From an uncultured Clostridia bacterium (GTDB lineage: Bacteria; Bacillota; Clostridia; Christensenellales; Borkfalkiaceae): 64,000 bases of DNA. The position numbers and the translations under genes are program-made. Location: positions 1-64,000 of the forward strand of contig CAKQME010000008.1 in NCBI GenBank assembly GCA_934254815.1, given 5' to 3'. Position 1 is the stretch's first letter; each line of letters begins with the position of its first letter. Positions 8,394-17,403 of the stretch are shown piece after piece. The notes beneath the pieces were generated by a model, which was not told the origin of the DNA, did no database searches, and was given only the letters and a program-made list of their open reading frames with translations.

Positions 8394-8670
8394 CCACAAG
8401 TGGTTGCGTTTGAACTCGGTCTTGCGCCGTGTTTTCAGGCTAATACATTGTTCCGCGAACGTCTTATATTTGTATATTAAGGCGTTCGCGCGCCGCGTCT
8501 TACCCTAAAAACGCGACGCAAGACTTACTCGCAACCAAAACGCCGCTATTTTCGATGATTTTTGGTAAAGACGACTTTGTTCGTACTTGCCATACGGGTG
8601 AAATCGGATTTGCCGAAAAACGCGTAAATATCGTGTTTTGGCGGGTTCAAACGCAATCACTTGTGGCTAA
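8390..8670. mobile_element. MITE-like element with 26-bp terminal inverted repeats (copy 1)
   Basis: The arms at 8390-8415 and 8645-8670 match at 25 of 26 positions (TTAGCCACAAGTG... against its complement). The 281-bp element has no gene. Inside are strong secondary hairpins, such as CGCGAACG/CGTTCGCG and GTCTTGCG pairing with CGCAAGAC. The outer TA could be a target duplication, as for Tc1/mariner-IS630 relatives. A divergent copy of nearly the same length is at 53560-53838, and both carry GTACTTGCC(A/G)TAC starting exactly 87 bases before the right end. A structured RNA is an alternative reading. Confidence 0.65.
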
Positions 8671-8836
8671 GCAAAGTGACGTTGCCTCCTGATATCGGTT
8701 AGCCTTAAAAACTGCATAAAAACGGACAAGAAAGTGAGCGAAGCCCGTGCCGCGTTGCGCTTTGCATATTTGTCGGTTTCCTTGCTCAAACTATCCGTGG
8801 GCGATTGCGGTCGATCGCAACACGGAGGATATCGAT

Positions 8837-8938
8837 ATGAAAAAACCCGAACAGGTCGCATGGGAATTATTTGAAAAAACAGGTAAACCCGGTTACTATA
8901 TGCTATATAAAAAACTATCGCAAAAAAATGGACGTTAA
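8837..8938 (+). CDS. yqzL: YqzL-like small protein, 33 aa
   Basis: This short gene starts at ATG 8837 with GGAGG eight bases upstream. The product begins MKKPEQVAWELFEKTGK and contains YYMLYKKL, matching the short YqzL proteins that precede recO in Bacillus and Clostridia. Its role is unknown. It overlaps recO by 11 bases, and recO has no ribosome binding site of its own, so translation of this peptide probably drives recO translation. A longer frame starting at 8747 has no support. Confidence 0.75.
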   Translation: MKKPEQVAWELFEKTGKPGYYMLYKKLSQKNGR

Positions 8939-9638
8939 AGTACACGGCATAACTCTTTCCGCCGTAAATTATAAGGAGAGCGACAGAATACTCAACGTTT
9001 TTACTCTCGAAAAGGGTAAAATAACCGTCTCCGCAAGAGGCGTGAGAAAGGCTGCCGCTAAAATGAAAGCCGTATCCGAGCCGTTTTGTTTCGCGGAAAG
9101 CGTGCTTATCGAGAGATCTGGCAGGTATACCGTCAAGGAAACAGACGTTTCGGATACTTTTTATTCTCTCAGATTAAACTTAAAAAAATATTACGCGGGG
9201 CTTTGCGCGCTGGAATTTACCAATGCGTTTTTTCCGGAGGAAACCGTTTCGGAAGATATGTTCGCGCTGCTCGTAGACTATCTTAAAAAGCTTTCGCTCG
9301 AATGTGACGAAGAAATTCTGCTTGCCGAGTTTTTCCTGCGGGCGCTTGAAATAAGCGGCTACGCGTTATCGCTTGCGGCGTGTAATAAGTGCGGCGCGGA
9401 AATTCGCGAAAGAGTGTTTTTCGCTTCCGACGGTTCGGTTGTGTGCGCCGATTGCAGAAAAAACGGCGATAAAGAATTTTCTTTTTCCACATATGCGTAT
9501 TTAAAACGCGTTGCGTCGGGCGAAGAGCAAAACGAAACCCCCGACGATAAGAAAAACGGACTTAGATTTTTTGCTTATTACATAACCCGCGCGTCGGGCG
9601 TTACGCTTAAATGTCTGCCTCCGCTTATAAGTCTTTGA
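8928..9638 (+). CDS. recO: DNA repair protein RecO
   Basis: RecO anneals SSB-coated single strands and, with RecR, loads RecA in recombinational repair. The 236-aa product has the N-terminal OB fold (DVKVHGITLSAVNYKESDRI, then GKITVSARGVRK), a helical middle, and a four-cysteine zinc site (CNKCG ... CADC at about residues 150-180). The start chosen, ATG 8928, overlaps yqzL. A frame starting at 8871 would add residues out of character with the family. A strong bidirectional terminator follows. Confidence 0.93.
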   Translation: MDVKVHGITLSAVNYKESDRILNVFTLEKGKITVSARGVRKAAAKMKAVSEPFCFAESVLIERSGRYTVKETDVSDTFYSLRLNLKKYYAGLCALEFTNAFFPEETVSEDMFALLVDYLKKLSLECDEEILLAEFFLRALEISGYALSLAACNKCGAEIRERVFFASDGSVVCADCRKNGDKEFSFSTYAYLKRVASGEEQNETPDDKKNGLRFFAYYITRASGVTLKCLPPLISL

Positions 9639-9649
9639 TTGCATAAAAG

Positions 9650-9690
9650 AACCGACCGTGAGAAAATATTCTCACGGTCGGTTTTTATAT
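9650..9690. terminator. Bidirectional terminator between recO and secA
   Basis: Perfect 14-bp arms (ACCGACCGTGAGAA at 9651-9664 and its complement at 9669-9682) around AATA are followed by TTTTTATAT on the plus strand and TTCTTTTATG on the minus strand. It serves the converging recO and secA transcripts. Confidence 0.92.
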
Positions 9691-9696
9691 TGCGTT

Positions 9697-12393
9697 TTAT
9701 TGATTTCTTCCGCAGCAGTTTTTAAACTTCTTGCCCGAACCGCAAGGACACGGATCGTTTCTTCCTACCGTGCTTGCCTTTATTATCGGTGAATTTCCGC
9801 CTGCCGCTTCTCCCGAACCGCCGTTTTCGACGAGTTCGCGTTTTTCTTCCTTAGGCTCCTCCGCCTTTTTAAGCTCGGACTTCAGAAGCAACGCAACGAC
9901 GTCTTCCTGAATGCTCGCCGTCATTTCTTCGAACATTTCCAAGCCCTCTTTCTTATAGGCTATAACGGGGTCCTCGTTGGCGTAACCGCGCAGCGAGATT
10001 CCGCGTTTCAGCTTATCCATTGCGTCGATGTGATCTATCCACTTACTGTCGACGACTTTAAGGAATACGAATCTTTCGAGTTCGGAGAAATCGAAACCCT
10101 GTTCGGTGTATTCTTTAATCTTAGCTTCGTAACATTCGATAACTTTTTCTACCGTCTTTTTGATTAAGAACTCCGCGTCCCACTTTTCAAGCTCTTCGTC
10201 GGTGATAAAGTTTGTTTCGCGCGGTAAAGCTCTTTTTTCCAAAGCTTCGTTGAGCGCGTCTTTATCCCAGTCGGCGGGCGATTGCTTCATATCTGCGTTG
10301 TCGCGGATTATATTTTCAACGAAATCGGGTATAAGGTTTAAAACGTCCTGATGAACGTCGTCGCCGCGGAGAACTTTCATTCTCTCTTCGTACATAATCT
10401 TTCTCTGAAGATTCATTACGTCGTCGTACTCGATTATGTGTTTTCTTATGCCGAAGTTCTTACCCTCGATCGTTCTTTGCGCGTTCTCGATAGAACGGGC
10501 AAGCATTCTCGACTGAATCGGAATGTGATCTTCTACTTTAAACGCTCTGTAAATAGCCTGTAATCTTTCGCCGCCGAAACGTTTTGCGAGATCGTCTTCG
10601 AGCGAGATGAAGAACAACGACGAACCGGGGTCGCCCTGACGTCCGCTACGACCTCTCAGCTGATTATCTATACGGCGCGATTCGTGGCGTTCCGTGCCGA
10701 CGATATGAAGTCCGCCGAGCGCGATTACTTCCTTTTTCTCCGCGTCGGTAACTTCTTCGTGTTCTTTGTAGTATTGTTGATATTTCTCGCGCACGGCTCT
10801 CTGTTCGTCGGTAATATCCTGAACGTAAGAAGTTGCGATATCTATCATTTCGTCGCTGTAACCCTCGTTGCGCAGATCTTGTTTAGCCATAAATTCGGGG
10901 TTGCCGCCGAGCAGAATATCCGTTCCGCGCCCCGCCATGTTGGTGGCTATCGTAACCGCGCCTTTTTTACCTGCCTGAGCGATTATTTCCGCTTCGCGTT
11001 TGTGGTTTTTAGCGTTAAGTATGTTGTGTTTGATTTTATTTTTGATAAGCCAGCGCGAAATTTCTTCCGATTTTTCGACCGTTGTAGTACCGACAAGCAC
11101 CGGTTGCCCCGTGGCGTGACGTTCGATTATCTCCTGAACGATCGCGCGGAGTTTGCCCGCCGCGGTGGAATAAACGATATCGGGTAAATCGATTCTCTGA
11201 ACGGGTTTATTCGTCGGAATTTCGAGAACGTCAAGCCCGTAAATGGTTCTGAATTCTTCTTCCTCCGTCTTAGCGGTACCGGTCATACCGGAAAGCTTGT
11301 GATACAGCCTGAAATAGTTCTGGAAAGTTATTGTCGCGTAAGTCTTGTTTTCGTTTCTTACCTTGACGTTTTCTTTGGCTTCGATAGCCTGATGCAGACC
11401 TTCGGAATATCTTCTGCCTATCATAAGTCGACCGGTAAACTCGTCTACGATAATGATTTCGCCGTCGTTTACGATATAGTCGCTGTCGCGTTTAAAGATA
11501 TAAGTGGCTTTTAACGCCTGCTGAATATGATGGTTGAGTTCGGAATTTTCTATATCCGCAAGATTTTCGATATTGAAGAATTTTTCGGCTTTTTTAGCTC
11601 CCTCTTCGGTTATCTGTACCGATTTGTCCTGAATATCGAGCGTATAATCTTCGCCTTCTTTAAGGGTTTTTACGAAACGGTTGCAATCGTAATAAAGTGC
11701 GGAGGATTTTTCGCCTTTGCCCGAAATGATAAGCGGAGTTCTCGCCTCGTCGATAAGAATAGAGTCTACTTCGTCGACAATCGCGAAGTTAAGCCCGCGC
11801 TGAACCATATCCGACATACGGATTTTAAGATTGTCGCGCAGGTAGTCGAAACCGAATTCGTTATTCGTGCCGTAGGTGATATCGCAGTTATATGCGGCGC
11901 GTTTCTGATCGTCGGTCATTTCGTGCGTATTTACGCCGACGGTAAGACCGAGAAAACGATATACTTTACCCATCCACTCGGCGTCGCGCTTTGCAAGATA
12001 ATCGTTTACGGTGACGATATGCACGCCTTTTTCGGAAAGAGCGTTAAGGTACGCGGGGAGAGTAGCCATAAGGGTTTTACCTTCGCCTGTCTTAAGCTCC
12101 GCCACACGACCCTGGTGAACGCAGATACCGCCCATTATCTGAACGGGGTAATGGCGCATATTAAGAACTCTGTAAGACGCTTCTCTTACTACCGCGAAAG
12201 CGTCGAACATAATCTGTTCGAGAGTTTCGCCTTTTTTAAGCCGGGACTTTAAAACGTTTGTCTGTTCCTTAAGTTCGGCGTCAGACATTTTCTCGTACTT
12301 AGGAGCAAGCGCGAGAACTTTTTCGGTCTGAGCTTTAATTCTTCTCAGACTTGCTCTCGAATCGCTGTTCAATATAAATTTAATAAGACCCAT
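9697..12393 (-). CDS. secA: Preprotein translocase ATPase SecA
   Basis: SecA is the motor that pushes unfolded preproteins through SecYEG. The 898-aa protein is full length: Walker A GEGKTLMA near residue 105, DEVDSILIDEARTPL near 208, the preprotein cross-linking domain, NMAGRGTDI and LRGRSGRQGDPG in the second motor domain, and a C-terminal zinc-binding CPCGSGKKFKNCCG tail. It is transcribed alone from a good promoter at 12483-12511 and ends at the shared terminator. This is the export motor that the many signal-peptide proteins of the 18-53 kb island would need. Confidence 0.98.
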   Translation of the reverse strand: MGLIKFILNSDSRASLRRIKAQTEKVLALAPKYEKMSDAELKEQTNVLKSRLKKGETLEQIMFDAFAVVREASYRVLNMRHYPVQIMGGICVHQGRVAELKTGEGKTLMATLPAYLNALSEKGVHIVTVNDYLAKRDAEWMGKVYRFLGLTVGVNTHEMTDDQKRAAYNCDITYGTNNEFGFDYLRDNLKIRMSDMVQRGLNFAIVDEVDSILIDEARTPLIISGKGEKSSALYYDCNRFVKTLKEGEDYTLDIQDKSVQITEEGAKKAEKFFNIENLADIENSELNHHIQQALKATYIFKRDSDYIVNDGEIIIVDEFTGRLMIGRRYSEGLHQAIEAKENVKVRNENKTYATITFQNYFRLYHKLSGMTGTAKTEEEEFRTIYGLDVLEIPTNKPVQRIDLPDIVYSTAAGKLRAIVQEIIERHATGQPVLVGTTTVEKSEEISRWLIKNKIKHNILNAKNHKREAEIIAQAGKKGAVTIATNMAGRGTDILLGGNPEFMAKQDLRNEGYSDEMIDIATSYVQDITDEQRAVREKYQQYYKEHEEVTDAEKKEVIALGGLHIVGTERHESRRIDNQLRGRSGRQGDPGSSLFFISLEDDLAKRFGGERLQAIYRAFKVEDHIPIQSRMLARSIENAQRTIEGKNFGIRKHIIEYDDVMNLQRKIMYEERMKVLRGDDVHQDVLNLIPDFVENIIRDNADMKQSPADWDKDALNEALEKRALPRETNFITDEELEKWDAEFLIKKTVEKVIECYEAKIKEYTEQGFDFSELERFVFLKVVDSKWIDHIDAMDKLKRGISLRGYANEDPVIAYKKEGLEMFEEMTASIQEDVVALLLKSELKKAEEPKEEKRELVENGGSGEAAGGNSPIIKASTVGRNDPCPCGSGKKFKNCCGRNQ

Positions 12394-12482
12394 TGTAAAC
12401 CGACCTTTTCATTTTTTTCATATTTCGGGCAGTAAATTACAGTCGGTTATTCTATCCGACTATAATATAACTCCTAAGTAAT

Positions 12483-12511
12483 ATTATACTATATTACGGC
12501 TCATATTTCAA
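12483..12511 (-). promoter_or_regulatory. Promoter of secA
   Basis: TTGAAA (12511-12506) and TATAAT (12488-12483) on the minus strand have 17-bp spacing. The leader to the ATG at 12393 is about 85 nt and contains a small AGTCGG/CCGACT hairpin. Confidence 0.85.
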
Positions 12512-12539
12512 TAACATTAAGTGAATATTAGAAAAAAAT

Positions 12540-12621
12540 TTAGCCGTAGTTGTAAAAATTATCTTTTTATCGTCAAAAATCGCGACTAAGAAACCGTCAA
12601 CCTTCAATCGCATGCGGCTAA
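12540..12621. repeat. Possible short derivative of the TTAGCC-type inverted-repeat element
   Basis: TTAGCCG at the left and CGGCTAA at the right bound 82 bases, and the right arm resembles the 8390 element (TTAGCC-CA-G-G-TTG). The arms match each other only over the first seven bases, so this is a weak call. Apart from it and the secA promoter I see nothing in 12394-12701. Confidence 0.25.
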
Positions 12622-12701
12622 GGCGTGGTGTTTGTAATGGTGATGTTCGCTTCCGACCGCCGTAACGTAAAATAAACGGACAAAATCATAATATACCCGA
12701 A

Positions 12702-13433
12702 TTACCCGCGACGAATTTTCTTCGCCGTAACCGCGGCAGTCAGGGCTATCGCTTCTTTCGCGCCCGCTTTTTTAAGTTCGGCGGCAATACTCTCTAAAGT
12801 AGAACCGGTGGTCATAACGTCGTCTATTATCAAAACGGTTTTATCTTTGACGGCGGTTTTATCCTTTACCCGAAAACTGTCCGCGAGATTTCTTCGCCGC
12901 TGTTCGCGGGTAAGCCCTACCTGATTGGCTTCCGTTTCACGTTTCTCAAGTATTCCGTCGCCTGTTTTTATCCCCGAAAGAGCGGATATTTCTTCCGCCA
13001 GAAGTCGGCTTTGGTTATATCCTCTTTTGCGTTCGCGGCGTTTTGTCATAGGAACGTATACTATGATATCCGCATTATATCCGCACTTTACGAATTTTTC
13101 GTAGGCGTATTCCGCGAAAGCGTCCGCTAAATATGCTTTGCCGTGAAACTTCATTTCTCGTATAAGTTTTTTAACTTCGCCCGTATAGATAAACGCGCTT
13201 CTGGCGTAAGAAAATGAAAGGTTTCTTTCCGCGCAGGTATCGCAGTAAGCGGTCGGGTATTCCGTCGGCGCGCCGCAGTGATCGCAAATATAGCCGTCGT
13301 TTTTAACAAGACGGCTTAAACATTCGTCGCAAAAATACTTTCCGTTGAAATTTTCGCGGTTACACAGATTACAGGTAAGCTTTCTGTCGAAAAAAGAAAA
13401 TTTAATTTCTCTTAACGCCTTTTTGATGTCCAT
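12702..13433 (-). CDS. comFC: ComFC-type phosphoribosyltransferase-like competence protein
   Basis: ComFC proteins are cytoplasmic, bind single-stranded DNA and are needed for uptake of transforming DNA in naturally competent Firmicutes. The 243-aa protein has an N-terminal zinc ribbon (CNLC at 21-24, CDEC, CDHCG, CDTC) and a C-terminal type I phosphoribosyltransferase fold with the PRPP motif VLIIDDVMTTGSTL near residue 200 and RKRGYNQS before it. It lies seven bases after the XRE regulator gene, so the two are co-transcribed. No comFA is beside it in this window. Confidence 0.9.
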   Translation of the reverse strand: MDIKKALREIKFSFFDRKLTCNLCNRENFNGKYFCDECLSRLVKNDGYICDHCGAPTEYPTAYCDTCAERNLSFSYARSAFIYTGEVKKLIREMKFHGKAYLADAFAEYAYEKFVKCGYNADIIVYVPMTKRRERKRGYNQSRLLAEEISALSGIKTGDGILEKRETEANQVGLTREQRRRNLADSFRVKDKTAVKDKTVLIIDDVMTTGSTLESIAAELKKAGAKEAIALTAAVTAKKIRRG

Positions 13434-13440
13434 ATCCGAT

Positions 13441-13644
13441 TTAATCTTCCAATCCCAATAAATAGTCCGCGCTTACTTCGAAATATCCGGCAATTTTAAC
13501 AAGCATTTCAAGCGACGGCTCAGCACGGTTGCGTTCCCAGTCACAAACGCTGCTGTTTGTAGTATTAAATGCGGCTGCCAGCTGACCTTGCGTAAGCCCT
13601 TGTTCGGTTCTTAGCTCTTTGAGCTTTTCGGCAAATTCTTTCAT
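13441..13644 (-). CDS. XRE-family HTH regulator, 67 aa
   Basis: The protein is essentially one Cro/CI helix-turn-helix: KLKELRTEQGLTQGQLAAAFNTTNSSVCDWERNRAEPS, then a short helical end ADYLLGLED typical of small XRE regulators. It is co-transcribed with comFC and probably regulates this pair. Three related TTAGG(G/A)AA-type sequences lie upstream and are candidate operators. No clear ribosome binding site precedes the ATG, which is odd for this genome. Confidence 0.88.
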   Translation of the reverse strand: MKEFAEKLKELRTEQGLTQGQLAAAFNTTNSSVCDWERNRAEPSLEMLVKIAGYFEVSADYLLGLED

Positions 13645-13654
13645 ATTATAATGA

Positions 13655-13782
13655 TAGGATTTTTTCCTAATACAATATTGAGTTTAGGGAATTTTACTAA
13701 ATTTGTTTTAAATAAAGGCGTTAAAAACTTAAAAAAATGAAAAAAATATTGCGTGTGTCAAAATTTATTTCCCTAAAATTGT
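13655..13782. promoter_or_regulatory. Candidate operators upstream of the XRE gene
   Basis: Related sequences occur three times within 130 bp: TTTTTCCTAA at 13661-13670 (facing TAGGA at 13655, making a small palindrome), TTTAGGGAA at about 13683-13691, and TTTCCCTAAA near 13770-13782. They could be autoregulatory sites for the XRE protein. The remainder of 13645-13859 is AT-rich with no gene. Confidence 0.35.
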
Positions 13783-13859
13783 CCGAATTATAAAAACGAA
13801 AATGTTTAAGTAAAAAGCTCGGAATATTTATAGCAAACAATCGTATAGCTTTAATAAGA

Positions 13860-13894
13860 TAAAAAAATAACGCCGTACAGGTTTTATACGGCGT
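13860..13894 (-). terminator. Terminator of yyaC
   Basis: ACGCCGTA (from 13870) and TACGGCGT (to 13894) form the stem, and TTATTTTTTTATC follows on the minus strand. Confidence 0.85.
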
Positions 13895-13919
13895 GCGAAA
13901 TCAAGAAAAATTTTTATAA

Positions 13920-14465
13920 CTAAGCGGTTGCGGATAAGATATAGGCGTTAATACCGTCTACTATTACTTTTGCCACGCGATATACGCGCGATAGGCGAAC
14001 AAAACCCAATTTTCCCGCTTCGACGCATTTTTCTGCCATTACCCCTATTACGTTTGCGTCGCCTATTTCCGATAGATTTTTTTCAACCCCCGCGCCCGGT
14101 TTCAAGGGTCTGTCGATAAGTTTTATCGAGCCGATCTCTTCTTGTTTGCCGACTGCCGCGTCTATCGCAAGCACTTTTTTATCGGGGTGTACCGCCTTTA
14201 TGAATTTAACGAGCGGTTCGATTTCTCTCGCCGTTATGGGGCTTGTGAAACTGCCGTATATGAACGTTTTTCCGTTCAGTTTTTCTTCCAGCAGGCTTCC
14301 GACAAGCGGACCGAGGCTGTCGCCTATAACCGCGTCCGTTCCGATACACACCAGAACGGGAATATCTTTACCGAACGTTTCTTTTAAAAATTGAGCTATT
14401 CCTGCCTTGGCGCATTTATTTTCGACATTAAAACTGCTGCTTTTCATAGATATTATTGTAGACAA
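13920..14465 (-). CDS. yyaC: Spore protease YyaC-like protein
   Basis: YyaC is a forespore-associated protein in Bacillus with a Gpr/HybD-like peptidase fold. The 181-aa product has the family signature VLVCIGTDAVIGDSLGPLVG near residues 36-55, a FIYGSFTSPI segment and VLAIDAAVGKQEEIGSI, which carries conserved acidic residues of the fold. Its presence points to a spore-forming or recently spore-forming lineage. It is a single gene with its own terminator, divergent from cvpA. Confidence 0.85.
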   Translation of the reverse strand: MSTIISMKSSSFNVENKCAKAGIAQFLKETFGKDIPVLVCIGTDAVIGDSLGPLVGSLLEEKLNGKTFIYGSFTSPITAREIEPLVKFIKAVHPDKKVLAIDAAVGKQEEIGSIKLIDRPLKPGAGVEKNLSEIGDANVIGVMAEKCVEAGKLGFVRLSRVYRVAKVIVDGINAYILSATA

Positions 14466-14487
14466 TAAATTTATTTTATAAACTTGC

Positions 14488-14516
14488 TTGCCAAAATTAA
14501 AATAATATGATAGAAT
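14488..14516 (+). promoter_or_regulatory. Promoter of the CvpA-like gene
   Basis: TTGCCA at 14488-14493 and TAGAAT at 14511-14516 have 17-bp spacing. The start is expected near 14523, about 27 bases before the ATG. Confidence 0.7.
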
Positions 14517-14549
14517 AAAGGTGTATCTGAATTTTAATGGGAGGTTTAT

Positions 14550-15212
14550 ATGTTAGTCGATATAGTCTGCGGCATAATCCTTATAATATTTGCTCTCTAC
14601 GGAGTTTTCAAAGGATTTGCAAGGCAGGTTTTTAAAACGGTAAGCTTTCTCGTCGCTTTGTTCGGCGCGCTTTTGCTTATAAAACCCGTATATGATTTAT
14701 TGTACGGTTTCCCGTTTTTCAAAGGTTGGGTGTCGGATTTTGCCAACACTATCAACGGTTGGGTTATAGATATTCCGTTCTGGGCTAAAGTGTCGGAATT
14801 TTTTAAGCTGGAAGACTTTGCAAAGCAGTTCAATAAAACGATAGGTTTGCTCCTTTCCGAGTATGCTTACAGATTCGGTTTGTTTATTATACTCATTATC
14901 GTATTGTCGTTGGTCGTAAAATTGCTTAAGTTGATTATATTCCCGATAGCGGACATGCCCGTCATCGTCGTATTCGACAGAATTTTAGGTTTGGCTTTGG
15001 GCTTATTATGGGCGACGGTTATAATAGTAGGCGGCTTATTGATAATCAATCTGCTTACGCCGAACATTGCTGCTGTAAAAGATTGGGCGGCGGTAGAACT
15101 TTCCGACAGTCATCTGATAGGTAAGTTTTTATATCCGCACATTTCCACGATAGGCGAATATTTATGGACGATAATTTTGTTTATCGCCGGAAAAATTAAA
15201 ATAGGCGGTTAA
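14550..15212 (+). CDS. cvpA: CvpA-family membrane protein
   Basis: CvpA proteins are inner-membrane proteins with a poorly defined role in envelope homeostasis, first linked to colicin V production. The 220-aa protein has four to five hydrophobic segments, starting with LVDIVCGIILIIFALYGVFKGF, whose Y-G-x-x-x-G-F pattern is the family hallmark. GGGAGG lies five to six bases before the ATG. The gene is monocistronic between a promoter and a strong hairpin. The middle third (about residues 45-95) is amphipathic and specific to this lineage. Confidence 0.8.
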   Translation: MLVDIVCGIILIIFALYGVFKGFARQVFKTVSFLVALFGALLLIKPVYDLLYGFPFFKGWVSDFANTINGWVIDIPFWAKVSEFFKLEDFAKQFNKTIGLLLSEYAYRFGLFIILIIVLSLVVKLLKLIIFPIADMPVIVVFDRILGLALGLLWATVIIVGGLLIINLLTPNIAAVKDWAAVELSDSHLIGKFLYPHISTIGEYLWTIILFIAGKIKIGG

Positions 15213-15230
15213 AATACATAGCAATAAGCT

Positions 15231-15270
15231 AACGGCGGGTCTTTTCAAGGCTCGCCGTTATTTTAATTTT
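15231..15270 (+). terminator. Terminator of the CvpA-like gene
   Basis: AACGGCGGGT (15231-15240) pairs with GCTCGCCGTT (15250-15259), followed by ATTTTAATTTT. Confidence 0.85.
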
Positions 15271-15372
15271 AAACTTTTGTTATTCTGAGCCTTCGAATAA
15301 TTCCGTTGTGCGGACGCTCGGCTCGTTTTTATACGGCGGGATATTTTATTTGTGCTATATTTATTTACCGAG

Positions 15373-15409
15373 AAAACACCCCGCCGATGCATAACGCGTC
15401 GGCGGGGTG
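15373..15409 (-). terminator. Terminator of pckA
   Basis: CACCCCGCCGA (15377-15387) pairs perfectly with TCGGCGGGGTG (ending 15409). The minus strand continues with TTTTCTCGG. Confidence 0.85.
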
Positions 15410-15430
15410 AAGTAATTGTCTGTATTTTTA

Positions 15431-17041
15431 TTACTTTTCAAGTATAGGACCGGCAGAAACAAGCGCTTTGCCTGCTTCGTTGGTCTCGTATTTCGCAAAG
15501 TTCTTTATAAATCTGCCCGCTAAGTCTTTAGCCTTTTCTTCCCATACGGAAGCGTCGGCATAAGTGTCTCTCGGATCGAGTATTTCGGTAGCGACTCCTG
15601 TAAGCTCGGTGGGCACTTCGAAATTGAAGAACGGAATTTTCTTCGTGGGAGCTTTTTCGATATCGCCGTTCAGAATAGCGTCGATAATTCCGCGCGTATC
15701 CTTTATGGAAATACGTTTGCCCGTTCCGTTCCAACCGGTGTTGACAAGGTAAGCTTTCGCTCCGCTCTTCTGCATCTTCTTAACGAGTTCTTCGGCGTAT
15801 TTCGTCGGGTGAAGTTCAAGGAATGCCTGTCCGAAGCAAGCCGAGAAAGTCGGGGTGGGTTCGGTTATTCCGCGCTCGGTTCCCGCAAGTTTTGCGGTGA
15901 AGCCCGAAAGGAAGTAGTACTGCGTCTGTTCGGGCGTAAGTATCGATACGGGAGGAAGAACTCCGAAAGCGTCCGCCGAAAGGAATATTACGTTCTTAGC
16001 CGCGGGAGCTGCGGAAATCGGACGAACGATATTCTTTATATGGTTGATAGGATACGATACGCGGGTGTTTTCTGTAACGCTCTTGTCCGCAAAGTCGATC
16101 TTGCCGTCTTTGTCGAGCGTAACGTTTTCCAGAAGCGCGTCGCGCTTGATAGCGTTGTAAATGTCGGGTTCGCTGTCTTTGTCAAGGTTAATAACCTTAG
16201 CGTAACAACCTCCCTCGAAGTTAAATACTCCGTTATCGTCCCAACCGTGTTCGTCGTCACCGATAAGAAGTCTCTTCGGGTCGGTCGAAAGAGTTGTTTT
16301 ACCCGTTCCGGAAAGACCGAAGAAGATAGCGGTGTTCTTACCGTCCATATCCGTGTTGGCAGAGCAGTGCATCGAAGCGATACCTTTAAGCGGGAGATAG
16401 TAGTTCATCATCGAGAACATACCTTTCTTCATTTCGCCGCCGTACCAGGTGTTTACGATAACCTGTTCGCGGCTGGTGATGTTGAACATAACCGCGGTTT
16501 CGCTGTTTAAACCGAGTTCTTTGTAGTTTTCAACCTTTGCTTTCGAAGCGTTATAAACTACGAAATCGGGTTCGAAGTTTTCAAGCTCTTCTTTCGTAGG
16601 TTTAATAAACATATTGGTAACGAAATGAGCCTGCCAAGCGACTTCGACTATGAAACGTATCGCCATACGGGTGTCTTTATTTGCGCCGCAGAAAGCGTCT
16701 ACAACGAAAAGACGTTTGTTCGAAAGTTCTTTGATAGCGAGGTCTTTAACGGCTTTCCACGCTTCTTTCGTAGCGGGATGGTTGTCGTTTTTATAACCGT
16801 CGCTTGTCCACCAGACGGTGTTCTCGGAGTTCTCGTCTTTAACGATGAACTTGTCTTTGGGCGAACGACCGGTATAAATACCCGTCATAACGTTTACCGC
16901 GCCGAGTTCGCTTACCTGACCTTTTTCATAACCCTCGAGATCGGGTTTGGTTTCTTCTTCGAAAAGCATTTCGTAAGAAGGATTGTAGACGATCTCCGTC
17001 GTGCCGGTGATGCCGTACTTACTCAAATCGATTTTCTTCAT
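15431..17041 (-). CDS. pckA: Phosphoenolpyruvate carboxykinase (ATP)
   Basis: The enzyme interconverts oxaloacetate plus ATP with PEP, CO2 and ADP. In fermenting gut bacteria it often runs toward oxaloacetate to capture CO2 and make ATP. The 536-aa protein is full length: [11 protein letters not shown] near residue 57, the P-loop [11 protein letters not shown] near 242-252, metal site GDDEHGW shortly after, the adenine site in the C-terminal half, and [15 protein letters not shown] substrate residues ([11 protein letters not shown]) near 205. AGAGG precedes the ATG. It is a single gene. Confidence 0.97.
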   Translation of the reverse strand: MKKIDLSKYGITGTTEIVYNPSYEMLFEEETKPDLEGYEKGQVSELGAVNVMTGIYTGRSPKDKFIVKDENSENTVWWTSDGYKNDNHPATKEAWKAVKDLAIKELSNKRLFVVDAFCGANKDTRMAIRFIVEVAWQAHFVTNMFIKPTKEELENFEPDFVVYNASKAKVENYKELGLNSETAVMFNITSREQVIVNTWYGGEMKKGMFSMMNYYLPLKGIASMHCSANTDMDGKNTAIFFGLSGTGKTTLSTDPKRLLIGDDEHGWDDNGVFNFEGGCYAKVINLDKDSEPDIYNAIKRDALLENVTLDKDGKIDFADKSVTENTRVSYPINHIKNIVRPISAAPAAKNVIFLSADAFGVLPPVSILTPEQTQYYFLSGFTAKLAGTERGITEPTPTFSACFGQAFLELHPTKYAEELVKKMQKSGAKAYLVNTGWNGTGKRISIKDTRGIIDAILNGDIEKAPTKKIPFFNFEVPTELTGVATEILDPRDTYADASVWEEKAKDLAGRFIKNFAKYETNEAGKALVSAGPILEK

Positions 17042-17168
17042 AAAAATACCTCTTTGATTATTTTTCTTATATTTTACGGGGTCGGCTGCGTTTTACGTTT
17101 TTGCGGAATATTTTTATCGTTTTTCGCATTTTACGATTTAACGATTTTGCCAACCTTTCACAAGTACT

Positions 17169-17174
17169 ATTATA
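17169..17174 (-). promoter_or_regulatory. Likely -10 box of pckA; 17175-17403 otherwise non-coding
   Basis: A consensus TATAAT lies on the minus strand 128 bases before the pckA ATG with no good -35. To its right, 17175-17403 holds a CAGCCT/AGGCTG hairpin at about 17291-17312 and a loose inverted repeat (GATATTGTTTCGCCC near 17317 against GGGGCGACATTGTATC near 17358), but no gene that I can support. Confidence 0.4.
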
Positions 17175-17403
17175 AACGATTTTTTCCGAAAAGAAAAGCG
17201 TATTAACGCATTTTACAATAAAAAACTCGTTAAAACGACGAAGCGGCTGAAATTGTTGAAAAATTTCTCTCGTTATGATACAATAAAAAGCAGCCTGAGC
17301 AGCTTGAGGCTGTATCGGATATTGTTTCGCCCTTGTAATTAGTTTAGCCGTGAAAAAGGGGCGACATTGTATCAAAAAAGAAGAAAGGAATTTATATTAT
17401 ATA

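Noticed and set aside
13645..13650. TATAAT as promoter of the XRE gene
   Set aside because: It abuts the start codon, so transcription would begin inside the gene; likely chance in AT-rich sequence.
15281..15345. Degenerate copy of the left-end hairpin repeat near the CvpA and pckA terminators
   Set aside because: Only a short ATTCTGAGC-type similarity is visible and no paired arm could be found.
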